64,000 nt of DNA from Maricaulis maris_C. GTDB lineage: Bacteria; Pseudomonadota; Alphaproteobacteria; Caulobacterales; Maricaulaceae. The translations under genes were made by a program, and so were the position numbers. The stretch lies in contig NZ_JAGDYT010000004.1 of the NCBI RefSeq assembly GCF_049116555.1, positions 309,013 through 373,012 on the forward strand, read 5' to 3'. Below, piece by piece: positions 35,561 through 44,165 of the stretch. Under the pieces are notes generated by a model. That model saw only the letters and a program-made list of their open reading frames with translations. It did not search any database and was not told the DNA's origin. The stretch's first letter is position 1. Every line of letters starts with the position of its first letter.

Positions 35561-37828
35561 ATGGCCGGCAAGACAGAGTTTGATGCCGGCCTCACCCGCG
35601 AGGCGGTCATCGAAGCCGTCAAGCTGGGCGGCGGCGAATTCACCAAGCGTGAACTGGCACGGGCTCTGGCCCTGAAGGGCATGGATGCCAAGCGGGCACT
35701 GAAAGATGCCCTCGCCGTCCTCGTCGAAGACGGCACCATCACGCGCTCCAACAGCAAAACCTATCGCCTGCCGGGCGCCCTGCCCGCTGTGAGCGTGGTC
35801 GAGATCAGTGGCCGCGACAATGACGGTGAATTGCTCGCCGAACCGGCCCGCCGGGATGGCGGTCCCATACCGACCATCCGCCTCGCTCCGGGCGAAGGCG
35901 CGGGCGGCAAGGGCACACCGGCGATCGGGGTTGGCGACAAGGCCCTGGTTCGCCTCGCCCTCCAGGAGGACGGCAGCTACGAAGCCCGCCTGATCAAGAA
36001 GCTTGGCCAGAGCGCTCACAAGCTCCTCTGCGTCCTGCGCAAGCCGCAATCGGGCCCATTCCGGCTGCAGCCGGTGGACCGGCGCTCACGCCATGAACTG
36101 GTCCCGGCCAAGGGCGAGGCAGAGAAGGCGAAGGACGGCGATCTGGTCCTGTGCCAGATCGCTCGCGAACGCCGTCACGGCCTGAAGACCGCCGAGATCG
36201 TCGAAGTGATCGGCGATGTCTCGGCCCCCGGTGCGGGCAGTCTCATCGCGCTCTACTCGCACGGCGTCCCGCAGGGTTTCTCCGAAACCGAATTGCGCGA
36301 GGCCGAAACGGCGCCGGTGGCCAAACAGGGCCAGCGCGAGGACTTGCGCGCCCTGCCCCTGATCACGATCGATCCGGATGACGCCAAGGACCATGACGAC
36401 GCCATTTGGGCCGAGGCGGACAAGGACCCGAAAAATCCGGGAGGCTGGCAGGTCATTGTCGCGATTGCTGATGTCGCCGCCTATGTGAAATCCGATGGCG
36501 CCCTGGATCGCGGCGCCTTCAAGCGCGGCAATTCGGTCTATCTGCCCGACCGGGTCGTGCCGATGCTGCCCGAACGCCTCTCCAATGATTTGTGCTCGCT
36601 GCGCGAGAAGGAAGACCGGCCCTGCCTTGCCGTCCGCATGGTCTTCGACAAGACCGGCAATAAGCGCTCACACCGCTTCCTGCGGGGCTGGATGCGCTCG
36701 GCCGCGAAGCTCTCCTATACCCAGGCCCAGACCGCCATTGATGGCGGTGATGGCGGTCCGGCGAATGTTCTGCTCAACGATGTCCTGAAACCACTCTGGG
36801 GCGCCTATTTCGCGTGTCGCGAGGCCCGCAATCGCCGCGAACCGCTCGAAATCGATTCACCGGAACGCCGCGTCCGGGTCGGCCAGGACGGCACGGTCAT
36901 CGGCGTGGAAACCCGCCAGCGCTTTGATGCCCACAAGCTGGTCGAGGAATTCATGATCCAGGCCAATGTCTGCGCCGCAGAGAGTCTGGAACAGAAGAAT
37001 GCGCCGCTCATCTATCGCGTCCACGAACCGCCCTCGCGCGAAAAGATCGATGCCCTCGCCGACTTTCTGCCAACCGTCGGCATGAAATGGGCGCGCGGCA
37101 ATTCGGTGGAAACCGGACGATTCAACCAATTGCTCAAGCAGGCGGTCACCTCTGAGCATTATGCGACAATCAATGAGGTCGTCCTGCGCAGCCAGTCACA
37201 AGCGGTCTATGACACAGATAATCGCGGTCATTTCGGGCTCAACCTGCGTCGGTACGGGCATTTCACCTCGCCGATCCGACGTTATGCCGACCTTACCGTT
37301 CATCGGGCGCTGATCCGGGCTCTCAATTTGGGGGATGACGGCCAAACCGATGCCGAGCGCAGCCGTCTGACCGTCATCGCCGAGGACATCACCCATTCCG
37401 AGCGGCGCGCCATGGCCGCCGAACGGGATGCGGTGGATCGCTTCATTGCCGCCTATCTCGCCGACAAGGTCGGGGCGGAATTCCCCGGCCGGATCACGGG
37501 CGTGACCCGCTTTGGCTGTTTTGTCCGTCTCGACGAAACCGGAGCAGACGGGCTGGTGCCGATCTCCCGCCTCGGTGAGGAACGCTTCGAGCATGACGAG
37601 AGCGCCCATGCGCTGATCGGATTGCAGACAGGCTCGCGCTACCGGCTCGGCATGGCTGTCAATGTCCGCATTGACGAAGCCCAGCCTGTCACCGGTGGCT
37701 TGCTGCTCGATCTGCTGACCGAACCGGAGAAAGGCGAAAAGCCAAAGGGCCGCCATCGTGGTCGCACCGGCGGACCGCCGAATGGCCGCCGTTCGGGGAA
37801 ACCCTGGAAAAAGGGGCGCCGCCGGTGA
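35561..37828 (+). CDS. rnr: Ribonuclease R
   Basis: 755-residue processive 3'-5' exoribonuclease that digests structured RNA. An N-terminal winged-helix (about 10-65: FTKRELARALALKGMDAKRA) is followed by cold-shock domains, the RNB catalytic domain with the Asp cluster DPDDAKDHDDAI (about 270), and a C-terminal S1 domain (EFPGRITGVTRFGCFVRLDE). The tail is Arg/Gly/Lys-rich (GRHRGRTGGPPNGRRSGKPW), as in other RNase R proteins. It starts five bases after topA and overlaps the Nudix gene by four bases, so topA-rnr-nudix probably form one transcript. Confidence 0.97.
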   Translation: MAGKTEFDAGLTREAVIEAVKLGGGEFTKRELARALALKGMDAKRALKDALAVLVEDGTITRSNSKTYRLPGALPAVSVVEISGRDNDGELLAEPARRDGGPIPTIRLAPGEGAGGKGTPAIGVGDKALVRLALQEDGSYEARLIKKLGQSAHKLLCVLRKPQSGPFRLQPVDRRSRHELVPAKGEAEKAKDGDLVLCQIARERRHGLKTAEIVEVIGDVSAPGAGSLIALYSHGVPQGFSETELREAETAPVAKQGQREDLRALPLITIDPDDAKDHDDAIWAEADKDPKNPGGWQVIVAIADVAAYVKSDGALDRGAFKRGNSVYLPDRVVPMLPERLSNDLCSLREKEDRPCLAVRMVFDKTGNKRSHRFLRGWMRSAAKLSYTQAQTAIDGGDGGPANVLLNDVLKPLWGAYFACREARNRREPLEIDSPERRVRVGQDGTVIGVETRQRFDAHKLVEEFMIQANVCAAESLEQKNAPLIYRVHEPPSREKIDALADFLPTVGMKWARGNSVETGRFNQLLKQAVTSEHYATINEVVLRSQSQAVYDTDNRGHFGLNLRRYGHFTSPIRRYADLTVHRALIRALNLGDDGQTDAERSRLTVIAEDITHSERRAMAAERDAVDRFIAAYLADKVGAEFPGRITGVTRFGCFVRLDETGADGLVPISRLGEERFEHDESAHALIGLQTGSRYRLGMAVNVRIDEAQPVTGGLLLDLLTEPEKGEKPKGRHRGRTGGPPNGRRSGKPWKKGRRR

Positions 37829-38505
37829 GTGACGAGCATCATCGCAAGGATGTCAAACCGATACGGCCTCGCCTCGCCGCCTCGCTGATCCTCACCCGAC
37901 GCGACGGCGACCGCGTGGATGTCCTGATGGGACGACGTTCGTCCAGACATGTCTTCATGCCCAATAAATACGTCTTTCCCGGTGGCCGTGTGGACCGGGC
38001 CGACAGCACCGCCCCGCTGGCGCGTGACCTGGACAGCCGCGTCCTTGATCTGATGGCCCGCACGCTGGACCCGCGCCGCGCGCGTGCCGCCGCAACAGCC
38101 GCCATTCGTGAGACCGCCGAGGAAACCGGGCTGCTGATCGCCCGCGAGGCGTCGGTGCGCAGCCGCCACCCCAATTGGTCACCCTTCCGCGACGCTGGCG
38201 CGGCGCCCGATCTCGGCTCGCTCAAACTCATCACCCGCGCCATCACCCCGCCCGGCCGCACCCGCCGCTTCGATACCTGGTTCTTCACCACGGATGCCTC
38301 GGCCCTGCTCGACGACCGGGCGCCCCAGCCGAGCAGCGAGCTGGAGGATGTCCAATGGGTGCCTCTCGCCGACTCCCGGGATCTCGACCTCCCCATGGTC
38401 ACCCACTTCGTCCTGGATGAGCTCAAGCGCGTCCTGCCCCCGACCCCTGAGCATCCGCGCTGTATGCGGGCCGTGCGCGGCCGGATGATGGTGGAGCCGC
38501 TGTAG
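37825..38505 (+). CDS. Nudix hydrolase, GTG start
   Basis: 226-residue hydrolase of nucleoside-diphosphate-linked compounds. The GTG at 37825 overlaps the RNase R stop as GTGA, implying translational coupling. The Nudix signature is present but stretched: PGGRVDR is separated from the core RETAEETGLL (about 97-106) by some 45 residues rather than the usual few, so an insertion lies inside the Nudix loop, as in the NUDT8/CoA pyrophosphatase-like and RNA-pyrophosphohydrolase-distant groups. Its substrate is unknown. A position after RNase R could hint at nucleotide or RNA-end metabolism, but this is weak inference. Confidence 0.9.
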   Translation: MSDEHHRKDVKPIRPRLAASLILTRRDGDRVDVLMGRRSSRHVFMPNKYVFPGGRVDRADSTAPLARDLDSRVLDLMARTLDPRRARAAATAAIRETAEETGLLIAREASVRSRHPNWSPFRDAGAAPDLGSLKLITRAITPPGRTRRFDTWFFTTDASALLDDRAPQPSSELEDVQWVPLADSRDLDLPMVTHFVLDELKRVLPPTPEHPRCMRAVRGRMMVEPL

Positions 38506-38547
38506 GCAAGCGAGACGATTGCGGTTCTCGCCGCTATAGCTCAGCGC

Positions 38548-39726
38548 ATGACCAATCCGCTCACCGATCCCCGTTTCGCCAATAACCGCTCGCTGATTGC
38601 GGCGATCTGTTGTGCGGCGGTGTGCGGGATTGTGTTCGGGCTCTCCATGCCGCTGATCTCGCTGCGCCTGGAAGGCATGACCTCGTCCGGTTTGATCGTC
38701 GGCCTCAACGGGACCGCTGCGGCCGCATCAACGCTTGTCATGGCCCCGATCGTGCCGCGCTTGCTCTCCCTCATGCCCGGACGGGTGCTGATCGTGATCA
38801 GCCTCGTCCTGGCCGGCGCGCTGCACGCACTTTTCCCCGTTTTCGACAATGTGCCCGCCTGGTTTGTTCTTCGCTTTGTCATGGGCGCGTTCATGACCGT
38901 GATCTTCGTGGTCTCGGAGACCTGGATCAACCAGATCGCCACCCCGCTACGCCGGGCGACGATCCTGGGCATATACGGGACGGTGCTGTCCGGCGGTTTC
39001 GGAATCGGCGCCTTCCTGTTCGGTCAGCTGGGCGCGGTCAGCGATGCCGGCTTTTACGCCGGTGGTCTTATCTTCATGATCGGCGCGCTGCCCATTATCC
39101 TGCTGCAAGGCCCAGCCGCGCAGGCGCCGGGCAGGGATGAAGCCTCGCCGCGCGCGATACTGGGCGCCGCCAAGGCCGCTCCGGCGGCGATCGGGGCGGC
39201 CCTGGCCTTCGGTGCTCTGGAAACCGTCCTCTTCTCCCTGACACCGGTCTATGGCGATCGGCTCGACCTCGACGCGCACGGCATTTCCATGGTGGCGATG
39301 GCGGCGGCGGCTGGCGCGCTCGCTTTCCAGATCCCGCTGGGCTGGATCGCGGACCGGACCGATCGCCGGGAAACGCTCAAATGGATTGCCACCATGGCAG
39401 CCCTTACCCCGCTCGCTATCTGGGCCGTCGGCGACTTCCTGCCGGGTATGATGCTGCTCTTCTTCATTCAGGCCGGCGTCGCATCCGGGCTCTACACCGT
39501 CGGCCTGGCCTTGCTCGGTGAACGCTTCTCGGGCGGCGGCATCGCGGCGGCCAATGCGGCCTTTATCTTCGCCTATGGCGCCGGCTCGCTTTTCGGGCCA
39601 CCCGCGTCTGGCATTACGATGGACGGGCTGGGACCGCACGGGCTGATGATCGTGATGGCCGGGATCGCCGCAGTCTATGCAGGACTGGTCTGGAGACGTG
39701 CATCGCAAACAGCCGGGAAGAGTTGA
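38548..39726 (+). CDS. MFS transporter
   Basis: 392-residue membrane protein with about twelve hydrophobic helices and the major-facilitator inter-helix motif after helix 2/3 and again near WIADRTDRRETLKW (about residue 268). The protein resembles YcaD-type MFS carriers (an early RFVMGAFMTVIFVVSETWIN stretch is typical of that subgroup). The substrate is not predictable. It lies 42 bases after the Nudix gene and 90 before rpmG. Confidence 0.88.
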   Translation: MTNPLTDPRFANNRSLIAAICCAAVCGIVFGLSMPLISLRLEGMTSSGLIVGLNGTAAAASTLVMAPIVPRLLSLMPGRVLIVISLVLAGALHALFPVFDNVPAWFVLRFVMGAFMTVIFVVSETWINQIATPLRRATILGIYGTVLSGGFGIGAFLFGQLGAVSDAGFYAGGLIFMIGALPIILLQGPAAQAPGRDEASPRAILGAAKAAPAAIGAALAFGALETVLFSLTPVYGDRLDLDAHGISMVAMAAAAGALAFQIPLGWIADRTDRRETLKWIATMAALTPLAIWAVGDFLPGMMLLFFIQAGVASGLYTVGLALLGERFSGGGIAAANAAFIFAYGAGSLFGPPASGITMDGLGPHGLMIVMAGIAAVYAGLVWRRASQTAGKS

Positions 39727-39816
39727 CAGCGGCGCTGCCGTGCGTATGTTCGCGCGCTCTCGCGTCGGCATGGGGCCGAATGCGCGCACACTCAAAGCAC
39801 CAGGACATTTAGAGCC

Positions 39817-39984
39817 ATGGCGAAGCCGACAACCATCAAGATCCGCCTGAACTCCACGGCTGGTACGGGTTACTTCTACGTGACGAAGAAGAATGCGCGC
39901 ACCATGACCGAGAAGCTCGTGCTGAAAAAGTACGACCCGGTCGCACGCAAGCACGTCGATTTCAAGGAAGCGAAAATCAAGTAA
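39817..39984 (+). CDS. rpmG: 50S ribosomal protein L33
   Basis: 55-residue ribosomal protein, found by direct translation: MAKPTTIKIRLNSTAGTGYF, then YVTKKNARTMTEKLVLKKYD and a tail ending KEAKIK. Length, basic character and the TGYFYVTKKN segment are diagnostic for L33. No zinc-binding cysteines, so it is the zinc-free (C-minus) type. A small hairpin follows the stop. Confidence 0.97.
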   Translation: MAKPTTIKIRLNSTAGTGYFYVTKKNARTMTEKLVLKKYDPVARKHVDFKEAKIK

Positions 39985-40011
39985 GACGGGTTTCCCGTCC
40001 GAACGGTTTTT
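39985..40011 (+). terminator. Possible terminator after rpmG
   Basis: Stem GACGGG / CCCGTC with loop TTT starts directly after the rpmG stop; a run of five T lies seven bases past the stem. The gap between stem and T run makes this a weak candidate. Confidence 0.4.
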
Positions 40012-40022
40012 CCCGCTCGACC

Positions 40023-40068
40023 ATCAAGTTTTGTCAGGCCGCGGCGTTGCCCGCGGCCTGAACTTGAT
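40023..40068 (-). repeat. Long inverted repeat spanning the 3' end of pleD
   Basis: Two nested pairs of arms: TCAGGCCGCGG (40034-40044) with CCGCGGCCTGA (40051-40061), loop CGTTGC, and outside them ATCAAGT (40023-40029) with ACTTGAT (40062-40068), separated by a four-base bulge on one side. The inner arms include the last pleD codons and its TGA stop. There is no U tract, so it may act as an mRNA-stabilising or Rho-type 3' end. Confidence 0.75.
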
Positions 40069-41398
40069 TCCGGCCGGCATTCTTCGCCGCATAGAGCGCC
40101 TCATCGGCCCGGCGCAGCAGGCTGTCGATCGCTTCCCCGCGCTGGGCCTGCGCAACGCCAATACTGACCGTGACCGGAACTCTCCTGCCGTCACCCAGCT
40201 TGAAATCGCTACCCGCCACGCTGGACCGCAAGCGTTCCGCCGCGATCTCTGCCTCGGCCATGCCGGCGCCCGGCATCACCACGACAAATTCCTCACCGCC
40301 ATAGCGCGCGGCCAGATCAAGCGCGCGCAGCCCGGTCAACAGGCGGCTCGAGAAATCGCGCAGAACCTGGTCACCCGCCTCGTGGCCGTGGGTGTCGTTT
40401 ATCGTCTTGAAGTGATCGATATCGGCCAGCAGCAAAGAGACCGGAGCGCCCCCATTGCTGGCACTGTCCATCGCCTGGCGAAGGCGTGAGGAGATGTAGC
40501 GGCGATTGTGGAGCCCGGTCAGCGCATCGGTGACGGCCAGCTCCATGCCCTCGTCGAGATGCGAGCGGAGGCGGTCGGCATAACGCTTGCGACGCAATTG
40601 CGTCCGGGCCCTGGCCGCCAGCTCACCGGCATCGACAGGCCGGTGGACAATATCGTTCACACCCAGGTCGAGCGCGCGAACCGCGTGCTGGACATCGTCG
40701 GGCCGCACAATCGCGAGAATCGGCAATTGCCGTGTCGCGGAATCCGAGCGTATCCGGGCACACAGGCGGAGCCCGTCATAGTCATTCGCGGTCAGATCCA
40801 CGATCAGCAGGTCGGCCTGATCGCGCGCAGCCGCGATCGCGTCGCCGGGCACATGGGTCTCCCGGACCTGGGCCTGGGTCGGCATGGCGGACGCGTATCG
40901 CTCGGTCGCCCGCGGATCGGTACTGACGATGACAATACGTGACGTGTTGTCGACATCATCCTGAACATCACCTGACAGGCCCGACATGGCTGAATTCGAT
41001 TCGCGATAGCGCAATTCATCCAACACCTCCTTGAGACGCAGCAAGCTGCGCACACGCGCAAACATGGTGACATCGTCGATCGGCTTGGTCAGGAAATCGT
41101 CAGCACCGGCCTCGAGGCCCCGAATGCGGTCTTCGCGCTGATCGAGCGCGGTGACCATGACGACAGGAATGTGTCGCGTGCTCGGATCATCCTTGAGGCG
41201 GGAACAGGTTTCATACCCGTCCATCACCGGCATCATGACATCAAGCAGAATGAGGTCAGGTTGTTCGGCCCTGGCAACCGTGATCGCCTGTTCGCCATTG
41301 GTAGCGGTACAGACATCGAAATACTCGGCCTGAAGACGCGCTTCGAGCAGCCGCACATTGGCGGCCTGATCATCCACGACGAGAATACGCGCACTCAT
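40034..41398 (-). CDS. pleD: PleD-type diguanylate cyclase response regulator
   Basis: 454-residue response regulator that makes cyclic di-GMP. Two receiver domains: the first is complete with acidic pocket VVDD and phospho-acceptor Asp 53 (LLDVMMPVMDG); the second (about 155-285) is an adaptor. The GGDEF domain has active site RYGGEEF and, five residues before it, an RxxD allosteric inhibition site (RALD). This is the Caulobacter PleD layout, where phosphorylation drives the swarmer-to-stalked transition. It follows divK by 12 bases on the same strand, the known divK-pleD operon order. Confidence 0.96.
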   Translation of the reverse strand: MSARILVVDDQAANVRLLEARLQAEYFDVCTATNGEQAITVARAEQPDLILLDVMMPVMDGYETCSRLKDDPSTRHIPVVMVTALDQREDRIRGLEAGADDFLTKPIDDVTMFARVRSLLRLKEVLDELRYRESNSAMSGLSGDVQDDVDNTSRIVIVSTDPRATERYASAMPTQAQVRETHVPGDAIAAARDQADLLIVDLTANDYDGLRLCARIRSDSATRQLPILAIVRPDDVQHAVRALDLGVNDIVHRPVDAGELAARARTQLRRKRYADRLRSHLDEGMELAVTDALTGLHNRRYISSRLRQAMDSASNGGAPVSLLLADIDHFKTINDTHGHEAGDQVLRDFSSRLLTGLRALDLAARYGGEEFVVVMPGAGMAEAEIAAERLRSSVAGSDFKLGDGRRVPVTVSIGVAQAQRGEAIDSLLRRADEALYAAKNAGRNQVQAAGNAAA

Positions 41399-41410
41399 CG
41401 ACGACCACCC

Positions 41411-41776
41411 CTAGTCGAGAAATTGACGAACCGTCTCAATAAACGTTGCAACCGTGATCGGCTTGGACAAATAGGCTTCGCATCCGCCTTCGCGAATACG
41501 CTCTTCATCGCCCTTCATCGCGAAGGCGGTCACCGCAACGACCGGAATGGCTGACAAGCTGTCATCATCCTTGAGCCATTTGGTGACTTCCAGGCCGGAA
41601 ACCTCGGGAAGCTGAATATCCATGAGGATAAGGTCAGGCGTGTGCTCACGCGCCATTTCAAGCGCCTTGAAGCCATCCTTTGTCTGCAGGGTCTCATAGC
41701 CATGAGCCTCCAGCAGATCGTTGAAGAGCTTCATGTTGAGCTCGTTGTCTTCGACAATCAGGACCTTTTTGGGCAT
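41411..41776 (-). CDS. divK: Single-domain response regulator DivK
   Basis: 121-residue receiver-only protein. Acidic pocket VEDN, phospho-acceptor Asp 53 (LMDIQLPEVSG), conserved Thr in VAVTAFAMKGDE and Lys in YLSKPI are all intact, and the sequence is the DivK type. In Caulobacter it is phosphorylated by DivJ, dephosphorylated by PleC, and acts through DivL and CckA on CtrA. I start at MPKKVLIVEDN; a GTG at 41845 would add 23 residues with no family support. It is the first gene of the divK-pleD pair. I looked upstream for a full TTAA-N7-TTAA CtrA box and found only a half site. Confidence 0.95.
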   Translation of the reverse strand: MPKKVLIVEDNELNMKLFNDLLEAHGYETLQTKDGFKALEMAREHTPDLILMDIQLPEVSGLEVTKWLKDDDSLSAIPVVAVTAFAMKGDEERIREGGCEAYLSKPITVATFIETVRQFLD

Positions 41777-41967
41777 GACCTGCAGCATGTCGGTGACGCG
41801 CTTCCCGTTGTTTGCACGTATTTTATCGTGCTTGTTGAACCCCACCTGTACTAAACCCGACTTTCCTTAACCAACCATGAGTCAGAGGCGACTTTCCGGG
41901 CTTTCCGGAACAAGATAAGAACAAAAAGAGCCGGAAAACTATATCCCAGGCGGCAAGGAAGAACAGA

Positions 41968-42879
41968 ATGAATCGAATCGGTATCGACCTCGGTGGAACC
42001 AAGATCGAAGCCCGCCTCTTCGACCGCGAAGGGCGGGAACTCGCCCGCAAGCGTGTGGCGACGCCAAGGACCTATGATTCAACACTCCAGACACTCCACG
42101 CGCTTGTAGCAGGACTGGAGGCCGCCCATGGCGCGGCCTGCGTCGGGATTGCCCACCCCGGCTCAACCAGCCCGGCCAGTGGCTTGATGCGCAATGCAAA
42201 TTCGGTCTGGCTCAACGATCGCCCCTTCGGCGCGGATCTGTCCGCGACCCTCGACCGGGAGATCCGCCTCGCCAATGATGCCAATTGCTTTGCCCTCTCT
42301 GAAGCCGTGGACGGGGCCGGCCGCGAGGGGGAGGTGGTTTTCGGCGTCATCCTGGGGACGGGCGTCGGTGGCGGTGTGGTCATCAACGGGCAATTGCTGG
42401 AGGGCTGCCAGGGCATAGCCGGTGAATGGGGGCATAACCCCCTGCCCTGGCCGCAGGATGATGAGCTCGACCCGCCGACTTGCTGGTGTGGCAAGACGGG
42501 CTGTCTCGAAACCTGGCTCTCGGGTCCCGGATTTGCCGCCGCTCATGCCCGCCAGCATGGCGGCGCGCTGAGCGCGCGCGAAATTTTTGCCGCCGCTGAA
42601 CACGGCGATTCCGCGGCCGCTGACAGCATGGCTCGACATACGGACCGGCTGGCCCGCGGCTTGGCGAGTGTCGCCAATATCCTCGACCCGGATATCATTG
42701 TCCTTGGCGGCGGGGTGTCCAACGCTCCAGGCCTGCCAGAGCGGGTCGCCGACCGTCTGCCCAACTGGCTCTTCTCCGACATTTGCCGGACCCGCATCGT
42801 CCGCCACCAGCATGGCGATGCCTCCGGCGTGCGCGGGGCCGCCTGGCTCTGGAATGATGCGCCCGAGCCCGCGCTGTGA
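41968..42879 (+). CDS. ROK-family sugar kinase (fructokinase-like)
   Basis: 303-residue ATP-dependent sugar kinase. Phosphate-binding IDLGGTKIEARLF opens the protein; the catalytic Asp lies in LANDANCFALSE; the second ATP motif is GTGVGGGVVING; and the ROK zinc site is CWCGKTGCLETW with an upstream His in EWGHNPLPW. Overall most like Mak fructokinase / N-acetylglucosamine kinase. The substrate is uncertain. The next gene begins within its stop codon (GTGA), an odd pairing of a sugar kinase with a DNA polymerase that may reflect only gene packing. Confidence 0.92.
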   Translation: MNRIGIDLGGTKIEARLFDREGRELARKRVATPRTYDSTLQTLHALVAGLEAAHGAACVGIAHPGSTSPASGLMRNANSVWLNDRPFGADLSATLDREIRLANDANCFALSEAVDGAGREGEVVFGVILGTGVGGGVVINGQLLEGCQGIAGEWGHNPLPWPQDDELDPPTCWCGKTGCLETWLSGPGFAAAHARQHGGALSAREIFAAAEHGDSAAADSMARHTDRLARGLASVANILDPDIIVLGGGVSNAPGLPERVADRLPNWLFSDICRTRIVRHQHGDASGVRGAAWLWNDAPEPAL

Positions 42880-44165
42880 ACGAACCGGGCTATTGCCGGG
42901 CGTGTCTTGCCGCGCTGCCCGACGCGACCGCAGCCTGCCCGGCCTGTGGCAGTCACAGGCTGCTGCGCCATGCCGAACTGAACACCCTCTCCATCGCCCA
43001 TATCGATTGCGATGCCTTTTTTGCTGCGGTGGAAAAGCGCGACAATCCGGCGCTGGAAGACAAGCCGGTCATCATCGGCGGCCAGCAGCGCGGTGTGGTA
43101 TCGACCTGTTGCTATGTCGCGCGCCTGTACGGCGTGCACTCGGCCATGCCCATGTTCCAGGCCCTGAAAGCATGCCCGGACGCGGTCGTGATCCGACCCG
43201 AGCACGGCAAATACACCCGCGAGGGGTATCGCATCCGCGACATGATGAAGACCATCACCCCGCTGGTGGAGCCGCTCTCTATCGACGAGGCCTTTCTTGA
43301 TCTCACCGGTACAACACGGCTGCACGGTGCGCCGCCCGCACTCACCCTGCTACGCCTGCAAAGACGGATCGAGGAGGAGGTCGGCATCACGGTCTCCGTC
43401 GGCCTCTCCTTCAACAAATTCCTCGCCAAGACGGCGTCAGATCTCGACAAGCCGAACGGGTTTGCGGTGATCGGCGAGGCCGAGGCGCTGGACTTTCTGG
43501 CGCCGCGCCCCGTGCGCTCGATCTATGGCGTCGGTCCTGCCTTCGCCGCCAAGCTCGAGCGCGACGGCATCCGCACCCTGTCCGATATCCGTCGGCAGGG
43601 CGACAAGCGCATGGCGGATCGCTATGGCGATATGGGCTACCATCTCTCGCGCCTGTCCCGCGGCGAAGACCGGCGCCAGGTCTCCCCCGAGCGCGAACGC
43701 AAAAGCGTCTCGTCCGAAACCACATTCAATGCCGACCATGATGACCGTGACACGCTGGAAAAACATCTCTGGCGACTGAGTGTGAAAGTGGCGGACCAGA
43801 TGAAGGCCAAAGCTGTTTCCGGTCAGGTCGTCACGCTCAAGCTCAAGACAGCGCAATTCAAGACCCGCACCCGCCGTCGCACGCTGAGCGAACCCAGCCA
43901 GCTCGCCGACACCCTGTTCCGGGTCGGTCGGGACCTGCTCGACAAGGAGGTTGACGGAACCCGGTACCGTCTGATCGGGATCGGGTTTTCGGGCCTGCGC
44001 GATGCCGTCGGCGATGCTGGCGACCTGCTCGACCCGCAAGCCATCCGCCGGGCCACAGCGGAACGCGCCATGGACAAGGCGCGTGAACGATTCGGCAGCG
44101 ATGCGGTCGTGAAGGGGCGTGGTCTCAGCGCGAAGCCGACCCCGAAACCTGATCAAACCAGTTGA
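42876..44165 (+). CDS. dinB: DNA polymerase IV (Y family) with N-terminal zinc-ribbon extension
   Basis: 429-residue translesion polymerase. The catalytic core opens IAHIDCDAFFAAVEKRDNP (metal-binding Asp about 44) and has SIDEAFLDLTG with the Asp-Glu pair; little-finger domain follows, and the tail (KPTPKPDQTS) is short and lacks an obvious beta-clamp motif. Ahead of the core, residues 1-30 form a small zinc ribbon with Cys 7, 10, 21 and 24 (CRACLAALPDATAACPACGS), absent from E. coli DinB. GTG start at 42876 overlaps the ROK stop. It overlaps the convergent hydrolase gene by 41 bases at the 3' end. Confidence 0.95.
   Translation: MNEPGYCRACLAALPDATAACPACGSHRLLRHAELNTLSIAHIDCDAFFAAVEKRDNPALEDKPVIIGGQQRGVVSTCCYVARLYGVHSAMPMFQALKACPDAVVIRPEHGKYTREGYRIRDMMKTITPLVEPLSIDEAFLDLTGTTRLHGAPPALTLLRLQRRIEEEVGITVSVGLSFNKFLAKTASDLDKPNGFAVIGEAEALDFLAPRPVRSIYGVGPAFAAKLERDGIRTLSDIRRQGDKRMADRYGDMGYHLSRLSRGEDRRQVSPERERKSVSSETTFNADHDDRDTLEKHLWRLSVKVADQMKAKAVSGQVVTLKLKTAQFKTRTRRRTLSEPSQLADTLFRVGRDLLDKEVDGTRYRLIGIGFSGLRDAVGDAGDLLDPQAIRRATAERAMDKARERFGSDAVVKGRGLSAKPTPKPDQTS

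Noticed and set aside
41777..41967. CtrA box upstream of divK
   Set aside because: Only one TTAA half site; the second half at seven bases does not match.
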